This document shows, piece by piece, positions 1 to 13,600 of a stretch of 64,000 nucleotides of DNA. Within the stretch, counting starts at the first letter, position 1; every line of letters starts with the position of its first letter. Origin of the DNA: Oasisia sp. SBJ-2009 (Eukaryota; Annelida; Polychaeta; Sabellida; Siboglinidae). The translations under genes were made by a program, and so were the position numbers. The notes beneath the pieces were generated by a model that had not been told where the DNA came from, made no database searches, and was given only the letters and a program-made list of their open reading frames with translations. The DNA is taken from the NCBI GenBank assembly GCA_964017155.1, contig OZ024861.1, forward strand, positions 46,741,513 to 46,805,512, given 5' to 3'.

Positions 1-570
1 TTTACTGATTCTATCAGTAATGTATTTGCTCAAAGACGAGATATGAATTTTTCAAATATGCCTCTACCTAATACTCAAAGAACAACATTGCTATCACAGT
101 GCTTATGTTACACATTAAGTACAAACTATACATATTGACAGCATTAAGTATTGTTCTAACAATGGTTAATATTGTGGCACAAAACATGAGCTTCTCTGAC
201 AACTTATGATGGAGTCATCATGAAATATTTCATTTCACCAGACAGGTTTAGAAACACACCATTGGTTGTTGACACTACACATCAAATGTCTCCCTCCGTT
301 CCTTCTGCCTGTCGACACTGGGGGGCTCGGATATGATATTATGTCGGTCCCATCTCAATTTGTTACATAAACGGACCATGAGTACCCTAGCAGTGATCAC
401 TCTTAGTGCCAGAGTAGGAAGGTCAGTTTGATTACAGTATTCTCAGAATGACCGACTAGTTGAATGAGACCTTATAAGACCGTAACATTGTAACCACAAT
501 ACATACAGATCAGTCAGCTAAGAGAATGTTGCCAAGCAATTGAAAAAATTTGATTCAAGAACTACATATC
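1..570. other. Downstream flank of TRPA, no gene seen
   Basis: I see no coding exon, RNA gene or clear repeat here. The 3' UTR and cleavage site of TRPA should lie here, but no canonical AATAAA was found on the minus strand. Confidence 0.4.
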
Positions 571-711
571 TACTTGTTCCCAACTTGTTCCAACTGATTC
601 CCAACTTATCGGACTGGTTGTAACTGGTTCTTGTTGGTTCCAACTGGTTCCTAATTAGTCCTAACTGGTTCCAACTCGTTCGTACTGGTTCCAACATGTT
701 CAAACTGGTTC
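571..711 (-). repeat. Short tandem repeat directly after the TRPA stop codon
   Basis: The sequence right after the stop codon is an imperfect array of 10-11 bp motifs (minus strand: GGAACCAGTT and variants, about 13 copies). It would be the first part of the TRPA 3' UTR. No AATAAA is obvious within it. Confidence 0.7.
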
Positions 712-1576
712 CTACTTGTCACCAGCAAAGTCATCTTCTGCATAATCAACGCCCTGTGCCTTACACAAGGAGACAAGCATCTCCTCAAGTCGATGGTTCT
801 GAACAGTCATGCCCTTCATCTTCTTCTTGAGCAGATCGATCTGCTCGATCATCTTCTCCTGGTTCTCCTGAAGCTGTTCCATCTCGTCCTAAACAAACAA
901 CAACAGTTACTCACTGTTCCATCTCGTCCTAAACAAACAACAACAGTTACTCACTGTTCTATCTCGTCCTAAACAAACAACAACAGTTACTCACTGTTCT
1001 ATCTCGTCCTAAACAAACAACAACAGTTACTCACTGTTCCATCTCGTCCTAAACAAACAACAACAGTTACTCACTGTTCTATCTCGTCCTAAACAAACAA
1101 CAACAGTTACTCACTGTTCCATGTCGTCCTAAACAAACAACAACAGTTACTCACTGTTCTATCTCGTCCTAAACAAACAACAAGTTACATAGGGCGCCAT
1201 CTTGTCCTAAACAAGCACTAACAATAACACACTGCTCCATCCTAAACAAGAACTAAGGAGATGAAGAAGACTCTATAGATAATGTCAACTGTTCTCTGCC
1301 TTCGATGTTTCAGAGGGACTAAGGACACAAGTAAAACAACTAAGTAGCAAAAGCCAGAGTTAATAATAGTGGCAGTCAGTAATGTATGCAACATACCAGC
1401 TCTGGATTGAGTGCCTTGACAATGGCTTCCGATGACAACTCAGACTCGGCCATGAGATGACGGAATACACTGCAGTAGTGGCGGGTTGCATTTGGTCGAA
1501 TTGTGCGACTCTTGACGACAAAACGTCGACGGATAAACTGAGGCACAATACTCTCCACATCTAAGGCCAGCTCCAC
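712..1576 (-). CDS. TRPA1: TRPA exons 21-22, cytosolic C-terminus and coiled coil
   Basis: Exon 21 (1576-1397) encodes VELALDVESIVPQFIRRRF and so on, matching the region after S6 (VELHTSLEKKLP in human). Exon 22 (888-712) encodes a short coiled coil (EQLQENQEKMIEQIDLLKKK) and ends in DDFAGDK before TAG at 714-712. TRPA tetramers assemble around a C-terminal coiled coil. The exon 22 acceptor and its first 15 nt have been copied seven more times upstream. Confidence 0.92.
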
Positions 1577-2469
1577 CTGTAACAGATAGAAGATGGGTGA
1601 GTAGGTAGAGTATAAATCAAAAATTATAAATAACATGAACCACAGAGTGTGTGTGTGTGTGTGTGCGTGCGTGCGTGCGTGGTGTGTGTGTGATGTGCAT
1701 GTGTGGTGTGTCTGTGCATGTGTGTAAGCATGTGCATGCGTGTGCATGCGTGAGTGGTGTGTCAGAAAGCACCACATACATTATTTTAACACACATTTGT
1801 TTTTATTCAACCCATATATCCACGTCAAACACTGAACAAATACACAACAAACTTATGCTAAACACTTTATATCGTACAATAAATACCACAAAGTACGACA
1901 GATACTGTGGTAATTGCTGTCAAGCAGCCACCTTTTGACAGAAATCTAACTAAATCAACCCGATTAAAACTCCAAAATCACTACTAGTCATACCTGCATA
2001 GCCAGTCTCTTGAGCACCGCCTGTTCCTGCACGGCCTTGATGTCATCGACTGCGAGACCGACCAACAGGTTGGTGACGAGGATGGCCATGAGCACGAGGA
2101 AGACGACGAAGAGGGCGTACGACACTCCAGGGTAGTTCAGCTTATCCCCGAGTTCATTAGAGTTACTGAAGAAGACACTGTCAAACTCAAACTCGCCGAT
2201 CATCATCACCGACGTCTTCAGTAGTGAGAACTCTGGCCGATGGAAAGCAAACTAGAAACAGACACGTGGTTTATTTTACCAACCTAAATAAAGTATTTAC
2301 TCTGTTAAGGTTATAGTAGACTTAATATTGTTTTTAATTAATGGGGAATAAAAATATGATAGCACCAACTTAACAACCTTTTTTAGTTAAGACATACACA
2401 CAAAATAATCAGTATTAAAATGTGTAAATAAAGAAGATTAAGTAAATAAATAACTAGAAGTAGGTAGAA

Positions 2470-2515
<46 letters not shown>

Positions 2516-5500
2516 TGTATATATATAATTCATACCATGACACAATTCACGTATTAAGACAAACACATAATAATAATAAGAACACTTATATAGAGCCACG
2601 AATCTAGATAAAATCCATTCGGATGCACTGTGAATATATAAATATGTATATACGCAGAATATGAATACGCTACTTAAAATAAATAAAACAAAATATATTA
2701 AAGTAAATAATACATAAAATATGTATAAAATAACAGTAATAAATGATAAATAATTTACACCGAAAGATGATTATTAAAATAGTTATATGAGTGAAGAGCT
2801 AAATGAGTGAAGACATTGTGTAAAATTAGTGGAAAAACATGTACAAGATAATAGGTAAAATAAAAAATATATATAAACTGACACAGTCTCTATCATAGAA
2901 ACCAACATGGAACTCACTTGGTTCTGTAAGAGGACGAAGAAGGCGAGGCCGAAGGCAACGATGAAGAGGAAGAAGACGGGGAAGAACTGCGTGAAGGTCC
3001 TCAGAATGTCGGTGAACATCACCACGTAGATACCAAACCGAGGCAACTTGCGAATGAACAGGACGAGGTCCATCCAGGCGAGGAAGACAGCGACGGCCGC
3101 CAACTGCCACTGCCACGCCTACAACATGGCATGTGGAAATAAAACAGGCAAGTTCCTGGGTTCGTACACATCCGAACACTTGAAATTCAAGGCTATTCAA
3201 GACTTTTCAAGGCTATTTTAAAAAGAAATTCAAGATTGTTTTAATTACATATGTACTTTTAAGTGCAGTAAAATTATGTTAACATTAATTTGTTTTACTC
3301 GACTAAGAAAACAATGGCGCCGACCACAATGAAATGCTGATTGCCCAATGTGCATGAGTTATTTTTGTGCATAGGCTTTTCCTTTTCCCGCTGTTATTCG
3401 TCACAATTGAGTCAAAACAATATTTTATTGACTACAATTAAATTCAAGACTTTTCAAGACTACTTTGTAAAATTCAAGGATTTCAAGGCCTTGAATTGGG
3501 TCCAATCAAATTCAAGGCTTTTCAAGTCTTTCAAGGCCCCGTACGGACCTTGAAGTTCTTATATAGCGCAGTATCCAGTCCTCAGGACCGTTCAAAGTGC
3601 TTTACACTTTACTTCCCTGACAGACCTGTTCACTCAGACACCATCTCGGCTTCTCTGGGAAGCATCCAGCCATATGCTACAATTAATGCGCGAATCACAC
3701 ATATCCACCACTGTCTAGACTATAGCCAGGTACTCATTTATACAGCTGAGTGAACTGGAGCAATGTAGAGTGAAAAAACTTGCCCAAGGTTTTAACACCG
3801 CAGCACAGGATTCGAACCCGGGTTCTCGTAGTTGAGAATCCATAGCTCTGAGCCATTGCACTCTATGTGTGACATGGCATAAGAATCCCCCATTAACCCT
3901 TCGGTTACTACGTTGTTTTTTAAACGCACTCCGAAACCCTGCAGCACATTCGTTTCCAACATACGAGTGCACCTAGTGTTTGCACTGTACTTTGTTTCCA
4001 AACAGTGCAAGTTTTGGCTATCATAAAGATTGCATTCCACATATGATGACTAGAAATACAGTAATCAACTTTTAAAGTTGATGCTAATTTGTTTACATTA
4101 AATTAAACGCCTATTGTTCACAAAGTTTCTGAGCAACAACAGTAGAAACAACATATGGTGCCGCTTACGTATTTTACTGCATTAATCTGGACAAAGTCAA
4201 CAAATTTGATAGATTTAAGCAACCGAATTTGACTAGAGACAAAATTGAAATTGTCATTCGTGTTACAACTTCCAGACGAATCGCTCGCTCCCGCTATGTT
4301 CGACTCGCGTCAACCAACTTTGATAACACGAATAAGTCAGAGTAATTCTCATACAACTTCATATTCAGGCATCTGTGTTTCAATAAATAAGTGCTGCTTC
4401 TTTGAATAAATAAAAAAGTTGATATTTTGAATAATTGTGCCTGTCATTGACTCATGGTTCTATACAGTTCTAGTCTGGAACAAACATCGATATCGTGTGT
4501 CGGTATTATGTATACCTCAGCGGCACCACATTGCGGATTAACTATTTAGAAGCCAATTTAGCAACCATATTTGGCCCACTTTTGAGAAAGTAACAGATGC
4601 GCACCCAAGCCTTCCCACTCGCGCACTGCCAGCGTTGCCACTCATGGAAGCTTTCAAAATTCCCTGACTTTTCCCTGGCTCAAAATTTCATTTTCCCTGA
4701 AAATGCTGGCTGAGTAATCATGAAAATGTATGCGCGATGTACATATAATTAGCAATTAACTTACAAAATGTAATCAGTGTTCGATGCCCATTCCGATTGC
4801 CTAGTTCAATTCCTATACCACTCAAACCTATGTGTATGTTAAAATTGCCAAAAAGAACAGTTATGGCATTATTACAACAGCCAACTGAAGAACGTATGGT
4901 ATCCACATTTTTAACAGCATATGTTTGTGGTATCAACATTGTTTCACGGGATCGTTACGCGTAATGAATTCGAGTTCGCGGCATTACGCGTATGACATAA
5001 AAAAGTCAAATTTCCCTGACTTTCAAGGGATTTTCCTGTATTTCCCTGACTTTTCTCAAAATCTCAAATTTCTCTGACCCAGCACAAAATTCACTGACTT
5101 TTCCCTGACCTTGAATTTCCCTGACTTTTCCCTGACCAGTGGCAACCCTGACTGCGCATCTATTAGAGACAATACGATATGTTTGTCAGTAAAGATCTGG
5201 CAAGGGCTCATGGGTAAAACACCTTCCACAGCCACATTGATCACATAACACATTATATATGGACATATATTCCACTGACTTTTTTCCAAATCAGACTATA
5301 CATTTGTTTCACACAGCATATTGTGTCCACTGACCATCCTGATCCCTGTGTCCTCCTGACAGGTGTCAAAGTCGATGACCAGGAGGAGGGCACTGATGTA
5401 GGTGACCCACTCCATGAGGTTCTCCCAGCCAAAGTAGTTCCACTTGGCCGTGAACAGCTGGAAGATCTACAACAACCAACAGCAACGTCACGGACGATCT

Positions 5501-8500
5501 ACAACAACTGACAACAACGTCACGGACGATCTACAACAACCGACAAAAACGTCACGGAAGATCTACAACAACCGACAACAACATCACGGAAGATCTACAA
5601 CAACCGACAACAATGTCACGGAAGATCTACAACAACCGACAACAACGTCACGGAAGATCTACAACAACCGACAACAACATCACAGAAGATCCACATCAAG
5701 GAATATCTACAACAACAGCCCAGAGCAGCATCATGGAAGATCCACGACATCATAGATGATCTACATCAACAACCAACAACAAAATCATGGAAGATCCACA
5801 ACATGTCAGAAAATCTACAACAACCAACAACAGCATCACTGAAGATCCAAGCAATCACAGAAGATCTACATCCACAACATCATGGAAGATCCACAACAAC
5901 CAGATGTGCATCATCACTGAAACTCTGCACTCAACAAAAACGTCACTGAAGGTCTATAACAAATGACAACATCATCAAAGAGCTACAACAACTGACAGCA
6001 TCACTGAATTTCTTCAACAACTGATAACGTCACTCAAGTTCTACAACAACCATCAACAAAGCCACTGAAGATCTACAACAAACAACACTAATTTTACTAA
6101 AATTATACACCAACAACGTCGTGAAACACCTTAAAAACTAGCAATGTCACTGAAGTTGACCTGGCGATGATAAACCAATAATAAAATAATTAAAAATAAT
6201 TATTTACAAAATATTTAAATACCAACAGAATGGTATCACCTACAAATAATGTTTTCATTACTCTCAGACTATCAGAACAGTTACGACATAAAACATCGTA
6301 AAATTCCAACCAACTATCATCCTTGATAATTATGTAACTGTGCCAATGTTGTGGTAGTTCAATTTTAAAACCTCTATGGCTACAGTGAGACACATACCTC
6401 TCGGACTAGATTCAACGCTGCCAACCCCATGATGACATATTTGCCAATTAAAGCAAACAACGTCTGTTTCTCGTTCGGTAGACCTTTCTCCTTCAGGGTC
6501 GCCACTACAGCGTCACAGAAATTCCCTGAGGAAGTACTGTTGACTCCCCTGAATCAACAGAGAAACACCATATCAATAGACACGGATTAAATTAAACTAA
6601 CTTAATTTAAATTTCCTGAGGAAGTACTGTTGACAGAGAAACATCATATCAATATACATGGATTAAATTTAATTAATTTAAATTTCCTGAGGAAGTATTG
6701 TTGACAGAGAAACACCATATCAAAATACACTGATTAAATTAAATTGCATTTCCTGAGGAAGTACTGTTGACTGTTGTCAACAGAGAAACACCATATCAAT
6801 ATACTGTATTGTCCCTAATAGACGCGCAGTGCGCGAGTGGGAAGGCTTGGGTGCGCGTCTATTAATTTATCAAAAGTGGGTTGAATTTGTTTACCCGCTA
6901 TATAGGCTTCTAAACAGAGTAGACAACTAATCCGCAATGTGGCGCCACTGAAGTACGCATATGTATATAGCGCCTCCAAGTGAATGACCCGAGAAATAGT
7001 TATTTTTAAATAAATATTGTGCTACGTAATGCTTTCGGTACAATCAACGTGTTCTTAAAATTCCTTTAATAATGTTAAAGAAATGTAGTAATGTGAACAT
7101 AGAGTGGATTGACTGCATGTAAAAGCTGCATTGGACCATGTGCATCCGAAACGGCAAGCGTTTAGTACTCACTTGTACATGTAGGGGGCCGTCGTGGTGA
7201 CGACGTAACCGGTGAGGAACGTGATGAAGACGCAATAGAGGAACAGGTTCATGTAGTAGAAGTAGCGGCCGAAGCTGTCCCACTTGTAGCGCAGCAGTGA
7301 GGTGACGAGGGGGTGGGCGAGGAGGTCCTCCTGGTGGTGTTTCACCATGATCATCAGAGGGTGGTTCTTCTTCAGCACAGTCGAGTCCGTCGAGTACGGC
7401 TCAGCCTCGGGCTTCAGTCGGTCTTCATCATCGTAAACGTTGCTGCCTGGAGCCCGAGTAGAGTGTCCATAGTGAATGTATTGTTCATGGCTCCAAGAAT
7501 GGTTTATTGTAGTATAATTAACTTACTTTGGAGTTTAATGTCGAAGATGAGTACAATGTTTCAATCCGTCAGCTACAGACTTTGTTCACGATCGAAACGT
7601 CGTACTCATGTTCGACATTAAGCTCCAAAGTAAGTTAATTATACTACAATAGAGTGTCCATGTTATCTCCTCATTACATGTGTGTGTCACTTAATATAAT
7701 AATAATAATATATTTTAGTGCCATATCCAATTTCAAATTGTTCATGGCGCTTTACATACATTAAAATACTAAAATACACACCAGACGAAAAAACACATAA
7801 ATATACTAGTAACATATATAAACAATTAAAAAAAATTAAATATCAATATAAAAATAATAACACGAATTATTGAAGCTGAATAAATGTGTATATGTATAAT
7901 AAATATATAAATAGGTTAAATAAAATATTGATAAAAGTAAATAAACATTAAACTAAACTGCGAGAACAGTCAGAAAGAAATGTGTCTTTAGACGTGCCTT
8001 GAAGGTGGCTACACAGGCAGATGTCTTAATGTTGTTGACAAACTCACTGCCACCAATGAAACTGAATTCTGATGCCAGGCTGACTTCTGATAAATCAATA
8101 TAAATTTGTTTTATGGGTACACTTTCTAGTCTTGCTGATGGCAAAACGTCATACAGATTTAACAGCAACTTCAAGAAAAATACATGTTTCAACCAAACAA
8201 ATGTTGCAAATTTGCAATGAGTAACCGTGACAACTGACTTGCTGTGCTCAACGTGTCACTTGCGTCTTTGCCTCGCCAATCGGCGTAGACATCGTCAAGG
8301 AACTCGTAGTTGAATGTGATGGCATAGTCTGCATTGTCCACATTGTTGGTGTTGGAAGTGGTGCACTTGTTAAACGCCACCTCCGCCACGTCTGTCAGCG
8401 AAAACAATCATAAACAATTCTTCATTAAAGGTGCCTCGTAGATCTGATTTTTTCATCTTAATTCTAGTAAATTTTGTGAAGAAGGTAAAACTGCCCAGTA

Positions 8501-10533
8501 TCTATATGTGACGTGTTCTAACGAAATGAGTTCATATCCAGCGTTCAATAACTTTGGCTGTGTGTGAGATATGTCCATAATGTGTTCACCGTTGGAATGC
8601 TTTATACGTCTTCTTTCCAATGGCGTGACTAACTCAATTTTATTTTTGACATACGACTCATCTTTTTAGAACACGTCACATACAGTTTGGTGTCATCACC
8701 ATAGAAATTATTACATATCTTTATTAGTTTACTGTCAAACAAAGCATTAGTTAAAGAGGTCACCAGATACATTATTAACAGATACCACTGTATTAGTCAT
8801 ACTGCCCTTTACTTGGGCGAAGGCCTTCACATGCAGTTTCCAGATTTGCCTATCTTATGATATCACTCTTCTAGTTCATCCTTAATATAGCCAGCAAACA
8901 ACGACCTGTGATTTCACATGTTCTGTAAGTGAATTCACGAGTTTAACTGGCTCAATTCACGTGTTTCCGTACGTGAATTCACCAGATTCTATGAACAAAT
9001 TTGTGTCGACACGGGTTTACCGTGAAATCACTAGTTTTTCATGTGATGACACGTACCAGTGAAACCGGACCAGTTCTGACCCATCGTGTCAAACTCGTTC
9101 AAAAGTTGTGACAACAGGCAGAACACGTGTATTCATGTGAATACACATGAAAACACGTACTGGTGGAGCGGTACTAATTATGAACCAGTATGACACGTGC
9201 CAACTGGTTCAGAAATGGTTCCTTATTTGCTGGGTATCCAATAAAAAACAGCAAGTTAAGATAATTTTAACTTTCCCACCTGCCCAACTTCCCCGCCTCA
9301 AGGGTAACTCACCGGGCATCTTGCGGATGAGTTTCCTCATCGGGGTCTCTCTGTACCCCTTTGAGTTCCTTGTTTCATTCTGTAAAACTTCCCGCCACTT
9401 GGCCGAGTTGATCAGGGCAATTGCGACATCCCTGAGACAGGAACAGTCACAATACTTGTTTGAAATTAGGTTTGTATGACTCAGAGTTTGACGTTCTCAA
9501 AGCCTAAGTAATAATAACAATATTTTATTGAGAGAAATTTGTGGAAAATCCTTATTCAGCAGTGCAACAAGACAAACAAATTGCGTATTCATGTGATTGT
9601 GTGCAATGTCAGGTCATTAATTAACAGACACATGACTGAACATTTCTCATAGTTCTTTTGCAATCAATGGTTTTCATTTTTCATATCCAAGTTCAAGATC
9701 TAAAATTTTCGTCTGAATGTTTCACGTTGACTTCTTCAGTACTAATGATGGATGACGTCATTGTACACATGGGATAGCTCGACAATCATTTATAAAGAGA
9801 GATTGTATGTGGATATTGTAGACGGAGAGCGGAGATTGTAGATGGAGAGTGGAGATTATAGGTGGAGATTGTAGATGGAGAGCAGATATTGTAGGTAGAG
9901 ATTATAGATGGAGAACGGAGATTGAATGTGGATATTGTAGACAGAGAGCGGAGATCTATGTGGATATTGTAGATGGAGAGTGGAGATTGTATGTGGAGAT
10001 TGTATGTGGAGAGTGGATATTGTAGGTGGAGATTGTAGATGGAGAGCGGAGATTGTAGGTGGAGATTGTAGGTGGATAATGGAGATTGTATGGGGATATT
10101 GTAGATGGAGAGCGGAGATTGTATGTGGAGAGTGGAGATTTTAGGTGGAGATTGTAGTGGAGACAGCAGCACAAGAGCAGGGAGGGGGATGAAAAAGAAA
10201 TGGAGCTCTAGTATTGAAGTCAGCCTCTCTCTGGCCATCCAATGAAAGAAGAGAACACCCACAACATCCACATTAACACTCCCTACTTACTTGTGGCCAT
10301 GGTTGATGGCGAGGTCGAGACAGTTCATGCTGTCTGTGTCTCTCTGGGCGACGTTTGCGCCCCATTCAATGAGCATGTTCACGACAGACACGTGGCCGCG
10401 ACTACAGGCCAGGTGTAGAGGAGTCGTCTGCAACGTCATGGCAGGTTAGAATGGGAATCTTTCAAAACAACCCAAAATATTGAGTGACTGTTAATTTTCT
10501 TAATTTCATCAATTATTTACAGCTAATATGAAA

Positions 10534-10626
<93 letters not shown>

Positions 10627-13600
10627 TTACATACATACACACATGATTATACATTAATTATTAAATTATTATACATATCTTGTACATTCATTGAATGTTA
10701 CATTCTAACTTGTTTTAACTTCTTGATGTTTATAACTCTTTTGTTTACTGTAAACTAATTATCATGTCATAACATGGCAAGTCCGAGTTGCACATTCACC
10801 CTATGAGGCATTTCACCTCCCCACCACCGCCTCCAGTGGTGGTGCCTTGTACGAAACACACCACACAGTGAATGAAACTGCCCAAATTTGAACTGGCATC
10901 GGATGGATTCAAAGTGAGTGGACTGCCTGGTGATTTGACTGTGACACCAACATGTCCTCTATAACCCCTTAGTGACATTCCTAGAAACAACGAGCTGTCA
11001 CATGGCTGTCACACGTCACCTGTTTCACCGCACTGAGATTTCACCTACCCTAGTTCGGTCGAGGGGGTCGATCGGGGCATCAGCTTCCAGCAGCACCTTC
11101 ACCGTCTTAGCAAACCCCTTGGCTGCAGCACAGTCGAGGGGGGTCCAGAGGGTGCAGTTCCTGTTAAGAAAATTTTAATATTTAAATTACTCAGTAACAT
11201 GCCATATTGTGTTACAAGCAAAACGATTCATGAGGTACTTATTTGTACCGTGGCGAGTATGTTAAGTGTACAACGCCCTATTAAGCATACAACCCTCATT
11301 TTAGCAGCATATGACACTGTGATGGGGGTCTTTGAAGCTAAAGGCAAAGTCAACGTTGACTGTTGATTGTGACCCAAATGTCAAGGTGACCCTATTAGTG
11401 AAACTAATTTCTGATATGTTCTTTTCTGTTAGTTTTCGACTATCCAAGGCAGACCTTAATTCCAAGGTTTCTGTATTAACAAGGTGACTATAAACTGAGG
11501 TTTGACTGCAACTGGTACAACAGTAAAGGATGTGGTTTAACAACACTAGAAACCAGAAGATTAAGAGGAGATCAGATTGATGTGTTTAAGATATTGAACG
11601 GGTATGAAAATATTGATAGAAATATTTTTTTCTCAGTCAAGGAAGAGAGAAGGACTAGAGGACATGGAGTAACATTAGCAAAGAAGCAGTGTACCGGGTA
11701 GATTAGATATTAGAAAATTTTCATTTTCACATAGAACAGTTAATGAATGGAACATATTATTAGCTGATTGTATAGGTGCTAGTAGTGTTAATATATTTAA
11801 AAATAAAATTGACATATATCTAAGAAGGGCGGGGTATACTTCGATATAGGTTGGATTCTCGATAAGCCAAAGGGCTTCCTAGTCCACCTGCCATCTACAG
11901 TTGAATCTCTAGGTGGCAATCTTGTTAAATCTTGTTAAATCTTGTAAAATCTTGTTAAACACTCGTACCTGGCCTCGACATTTGCCCTGGCGGTGATGAG
12001 GGCAAGGGCAGTCTTGCTGTAGCCGTTGAGTGCGGCCAGATGAAGGGCCGTGTTGGAATCTTCGTCCTCGTCATTAATCACCATGTAGTCCTTCTTGACC
12101 AGCTCCTTGACCACTCTGTACGAGAACCCACAGCAGATGATAAGTATTTCTTTTAGGTCAAAGGGCAAACAGGTAAATCAAACAGTGTTCAAAATGAGGC
12201 CTGAATGGTTGTAGTTCTTTTTTTTGACGTTAATAACATTTGAACTGTATAAAATTAGAGCAGTGTGTGTGTGTGCGTGTGTGTGTGTGTGTGTGTGTGC
12301 GTGCGTGCGTGCGTGTGTGGGTATTTGTGTATGTGTTTTGTTTCGGTACAGTAGTTAAACGGGTTAAATTTTTCGACATACATCAGACAAGAAATAACAG
12401 AAACAAACAGCGTACTTGGTTTTGCCATTTTTGGCCGCCAGGTGGAGTGGTGTCTGTTCTTCTTCATTTTTTGCATCCAGATCCGCACCAGCGTCCAGCA
12501 ATTCCTGTAAATGTAGGTATCCGTTGTGTCATATGAAACAATTGCTTTAATGCATAACCGATTCTGGCAATAACCAAACATATGTTGAACATTTATATAA
12601 TGGGTTTGTTTCATATTTATAATAATTTAAGTTGTGTGAATTACCAAACTATATCAAGGTAAGTATGGTCTTCATAGACGTATACTATAACATCTTGCAT
12701 ACAACAAAATCTTAAAACACAATCATCAAGAACACTGGCATTACACTAACTAACAAGTTTTACAATAACAATGACGTGGACAGTTACTACTGATCATCAC
12801 TCATCTATCGACCAGCTCGATTGCACACACCTGGACACAAGGAACAAATCCGTTTTGGGCAGCAATATGAAGTGGCGTGTTCTCGTAACGATCTGGGACG
12901 TTGACCAGTTTCTTGACCGCCTTCCTTTTGAGCAGAACCTGTGTCACGGGAGAATTTAGGTTATTTTCAAAGAACCATACTAGTGACCTTAAAAGTACCA
13001 AATGTCACAAACATGTAGGCATGTTTCCATATTAAAACCCACTGTAAGTCTGCACAGTGGACTGTCACTTTTGTAAGATCATGTAATTTAGTAATATATC
13101 TACATATTTATTTATAATATTGTTTTATAAATTTCAATATATTATAAAAATTTATTTAATTATTTTAGTATTCTTAAAAACGGTGTCTAAACTGTCTAAA
13201 CACACTCAAATTAATACCATAAATACAACTATTGTCTGCACACGGTACTACTTACTTTCAGTGCTTCCAAATGATCTTCCTCTGCAGCCCAGTAGAGGGC
13301 AGTCTTGTCATTCTTGTCGACATCGTTAACATTTGCTCCACAGCTGAGCAATGTCTCGATCGTCTCCGCGTGTCCGTTGCAGGCCGCCAACAACAGGGGG
13401 CTGAAGTTGTCCTTGTCATGTATGTTGATATTTGCTCCCCTGAAAATATTCTCACAATGAAATTCAAGAAAAAAAAATTAGGCTTTGTGTGTTATATGTT
13501 TAACTGTATTCTTATCACTCAAATGTGTTGGGTGATTTCAGGTTTTTATGTTTTGTATGCCGTAGTAATTTAATTTATGTGAGCACATGCCAAGCATATA

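Noticed and set aside
1360..1777. Alternative frames over TRPA exon 21
   Set aside because: Only the frame with VELALDVESIVPQFIRRRF joins both neighbouring exons in phase.
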